Positions 60,770-64,000 of a stretch of DNA of 64,000 nt are shown here, one piece after another. The notes under the pieces are model-generated. The model was not told the DNA's origin. It searched no databases and saw only the letters and a program-made list of their open reading frames with translations. Both the position numbers and the translations under genes were made by a program. The DNA comes from Eopsaltria australis (taxonomy: Eukaryota > Chordata > Aves > Passeriformes > Petroicidae), in the NCBI GenBank assembly GCA_034509425.1, contig JAVTVJ010000837.1:310001-374000 (forward strand), written 5' to 3'. Positions within the stretch are counted from its first letter, which is position 1; every line of letters begins with the position of its first letter.

Positions 60770-63460
60770 ATTCAAAAAATTTGCTTCCAAGTTTGAGAAG
60801 CACTACATGATTTTTCTGGCACGGTTGTGTTGAAAAATACTACTGGTCCTGAACACTGTGCCTCCATTCATTTCCCACACACAGATGGCTTTTGTTGGTG
60901 GGGATGTGGCAGATGGCTACGACAACAGAAAACCTCCTTTTTGTTTCCTGGTGCTTTGTCCGAGCAGGGGGTCTTGGCTGGCGGGTCCTGCAGCAGCCGT
61001 GTCTAGTCTGGACAAGCAAGCACCAATAAAGCCAAGCCTACCACAGTTTTTTTTTTTTTTTTGCAATATTAGGAGCAAACAGCTCTATACAGCAGAGTGT
61101 ATTACTGTTGTTTGGAATTGTCTTCTATCTTGGGGGGGGAAAAAGAACACCTGGAAATTTACCTCTCCTAGAACAACACATTTTCTCTTGCACCTGAAGC
61201 TAATCACACCAGCGTCATCAGCAGCAGCTTTGTGCAGTGCACAGATTCAGCTAATGAGCAGGTTTGACAACGACTTTGATTTCAAGTACTTTAAATCTCC
61301 TCACTGTCCTGAAAATACAGGCTAGATAGTTCTGCATGGATCAGTGCAAGTAAGGCTACAGCTTCCAAAAATCTTCCTCCTTGTCTTGCCTGCATTTATC
61401 TCCTTGCACTAGCAAATATCATTCCCCTTTGTCATTCACAACTGTGGATTTGTTTTCAGTGCTTTATCTGAGGTACTCACCGGAAAGCTACAACGGAAAT
61501 AGTTTGAGAAAAACCAATAATGTTCCAGTGCAAACTACACAAGACCGAATATGCAATTGTTTCCTGGACCCTGTCAAAGACTCCCTTTTCTTTCAGTTTA
61601 GTCTTTGTTTGTCAGCAGCAATGGCAAATGCCTGCTGGCTGAAAGGTTTGCTGATCACAGGGTATTCAACTTCCCTATTGCCAAACAGAGAACAGTCAAG
61701 CAATCCTCTGTAATCCTCTCAGTTAAACAATCTTTTACGGCTTTCCCTTGCAGTGCCCGTGTAACTTGCAGAATGTTAGAATGAATGCTAGATGAATCTA
61801 GGGTAGGGGTGCCAAGCAACTTCCCTATTTGCGGTATTTATTATCCTGCCAAAGTGAACTAATTTCCTTTCCTCTTTTGTTTGTTTATTTGAAATGCTTT
61901 GCACAATTCCTGGGCAATGCAAGCAAAATGGGGTTATGGACCTCCTTTGCCAGAAGAACAGACAGCATTCTCATCCAATTTTAATGCTCGCTTTTTAAAT
62001 ATTGTTTTCAGTCTTCTGATTGCTGGAAAACATTTAGTAAAATAGTTCATTGTATTTTAGTCTGTAAACTTCAAGTGCTACTCATCAGCTGAGATGAATC
62101 TCACATCCGACATCTGCATACCTTCCTAGAGCTGATACTTCTGTCAGTCTCAAGTAGTTTCTCAGGTGATTGAAGGACGAAGTGAGAGAAAAACAAATGT
62201 TTTCTGTGTCCCTCCATCTCAGTTGGTATGCCTACCCTTGACACCCCTGGGCACGACTAGGTCTGCAGCAATGAATAAGCTATGTTAATTGGAGTTTGGG
62301 TTAATTGGGTCACTCCTCATTAGTACTGCCTTATTTACCAATCCCGTTTTTCTTGGTGTTACAACTATCTATATGTGTGTCTACGTCTGCGTGTGTATGT
62401 ATGCTGTACTTATAATATGCATGCAAACATGTATTTTAAACATATGCTTATATAAGGCTGTGTATGCGTATTTGTGCGTGTATATGCATGTGCACATTTA
62501 TTTATTATCTATTTATGCATTTAGCTATAGCAGGTCAGGCTCATTAGTGATGTGAAGAACTTTTCTCCCAAAGGTTTCCTCATTTTCAATGGGTAGACTG
62601 CTACAAGTGCAAATCTAAGAATTCCAAGGCATCTTCAGTGACCTTTAAAAAGTACATGGATAGTCATGGTGGCAAAATTAAGGGTGCTCTGTTGACTCAC
62701 AACATCATACACAACCCAGTGCTTGGACACCATTGAAGCTTTGGATTTGAAGGGTGATACATCACAGTCAGAGAATCATGTGGGGAAAAAAGCAGTGGTT
62801 TCCTGTGATACTTTTTGAAACTTACCTAACAAGCATGTATTCTAACTTTTTTTGCAGGATGAAACAGAGCCACAACCTCTACTTGTCATTTGTCTTTTAG
62901 TTTTCTAGAGCAAAGCTAGATTGAAAAGTTGATGCTAGAATGGGATAAAATATGTGAAATTCAACGGGTTGGCAAATTATCTGTTGTTTTTTTCTTTGGG
63001 TTTTTTCTTCTTCAGTAGTCCCTGTAGAATTTATAATAAAAATAAAAATAATTAATTAGCATTCATTAGCAGATAATAATACTTACATTTTATTAAAATG
63101 GTGTTGCCATTCAGTACTATATCAATATAAAACTTTGGTAGTGACATCAAATGGCATCTCCTGGATTTTCAAATAGTGGAATAGTACTTTTCTCAAAGTA
63201 TGGATTGTTGCAAGCAAAGCTCTATTCATTATTCTGTTGATAATCGTATCAAGTCGTGTTTTGAATGAGTTATTGCCTGTGGGATTAACAGCAGCATGTG
63301 TTCACATAACAGAGAGTATTGTGTATCATCTAGTATGCCTAAAATATTTTTACGGGTTTTTTTGTTTGTTTTTGTTTTTGTTTTTTTTGTTTGTTTGTTT
63401 TAATGTATACAGTGGTATGTGACAGCAAATGATATTTTTAGAATGGATTTGGTATATTTC
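60770..63460. other. No gene seen; TG-alternating patch at 62,370-62,500
   Basis: AT-rich spacer with a T run at 61,048-61,063, loosely alternating TATGTG sequence around 62,400, and a (TTTG)n tract at 63,358-63,400. Confidence 0.5.
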
Positions 63461-63464
63461 CTGT

Positions 63465-63565
63465 GTAACCTCTGTAGATGACTCTGCAATGGGGGTTGGA
63501 CTAGGTGATCTTCAGAGGTCCCTTGCAACCTAAACATTCTGTGATTCTGTGATTTGTGATTGTTT
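63465..63565 (+). mobile_element. CR1 LINE, 3' end fragment
   Basis: 'gggggttggactaggtgatcttcagaggtcccttgcaacctaaacattctgtgattctgtg' is a textbook CR1 terminus. Confidence 0.92.
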
Positions 63566-63749
63566 TACTATAATGCGAGATCATCCTTTTGGAAAATTGT
63601 GCTTTAAACGTCACATGAACACTAAAAAGCCTAGGTGGTATTTAAGAAATGATTGGCCTAATATTGAAGAGATAGGTATTATTTAAATTGTTATTTTAAA
63701 AGTTTAAATACTTTAGGAGAGGATATTTATACTGCTCTCTCCTTTGTCT

Positions 63750-64000
63750 GTGACAGTCCCAGGCAGACGAGTGGCGGCACCGTCCCCTGGTGTAGGGTTG
63801 TTGGTCCTGTTCCGGCAGAGCGGCAGCAGAAGCCGTGCAGGGTGGGACACAGCTCTGCTCCAGCGTCTTCCCCTGCCCCTGCTCACCTGGCTGCACCTGC
63901 TCCGGCTCCCGGGACGTCACCTCGCTCTGCCCATCGCGTCTGCGGTGCTGGCTGACGTCAGGATGCGATGGCCGTGACCGCCCGGCCGGACTCCGCTTCG
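63750..64000. promoter_or_regulatory. CpG island with a perfect CRE at the window edge
   Basis: GC- and CpG-rich to the end of the window. Palindromic TGACGTCA (CREB/ATF site) lies at 63,953-63,960, with a second half-site GGACGTCAC near 63,912. It probably marks the promoter of the next gene. By human gene order RHOBTB3 (plus strand) is the candidate, but no coding sequence is visible before the edge. An ATG at 63,968 opens only 11 codons before the window ends. Confidence 0.65.

Overview
This looks like a vertebrate nuclear window, most likely from a songbird (passerine). It is intron-rich and mostly non-coding. It carries about ten CR1 LINE 3' ends, several with the avian ATTCTGTGAT-type tail, and several solo endogenous-retrovirus LTRs. 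The gene neighbourhood (SKIC3/TTC37 5' end, then RFESD) matches human 5q15, which is Z-linked in birds. Species and chromosome (Z, W or other) are inferred, not shown.

Layout. Positions 1-23,000 hold no intact gene that I recognise: a decayed coiled-coil-like reading frame (minus, about 56-800), an AAGTTTAAGTG-type minisatellite (2.5-3.4 kb) next to a CpG-bearing pyrimidine tract, long AT-rich stretches, CR1 and LTR fragments, arm A of an inverted duplication (19.1-21.5 kb) carrying a private LTR, a short interstitial telomeric tract (21.9 kb) and a solo LTR with a clean target duplication (22.3-22.9 kb). From 25.1 to 29.7 kb is a GC-rich block on the minus strand with a compact RhoGAP gene (five splice-consistent exons, ARHGAP20/TAGAP-like) and a direct duplicate of its upstream region.

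From 29.8 to 34.8 kb lie relics of the first exons of SKIC3 on the minus strand, still with introns but with frameshifts, behind a CpG-island promoter with two ZNF143-type motifs (34.4 kb). Arm B of the inverted duplication is at 37.0-38.3 kb. RFESD, a small Rieske iron-sulphur protein, is complete on the plus strand at 43.8-45.5 kb, downstream of a CpG island at 42.2 kb. Its first coding exon appears to encode a membrane anchor. ARSK, which lies between SKIC3 and RFESD in human, was not recognised.

From 46 to 64 kb come CR1 copies (one split by a 402-bp LTR), a decayed plus-strand RhoGAP copy (53.9-54.8 kb), an unassigned minus-strand coding exon (58.3-58.5 kb), and, at the right edge, a CpG island with a perfect CRE that probably marks the next promoter (RHOBTB3 is the positional candidate).

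There is no operon-like cooperation here. The themes are a conserved housekeeping neighbourhood (SKIC3-RFESD) broken up by a lineage-specific RhoGAP family, an inverted duplication and retroelements.
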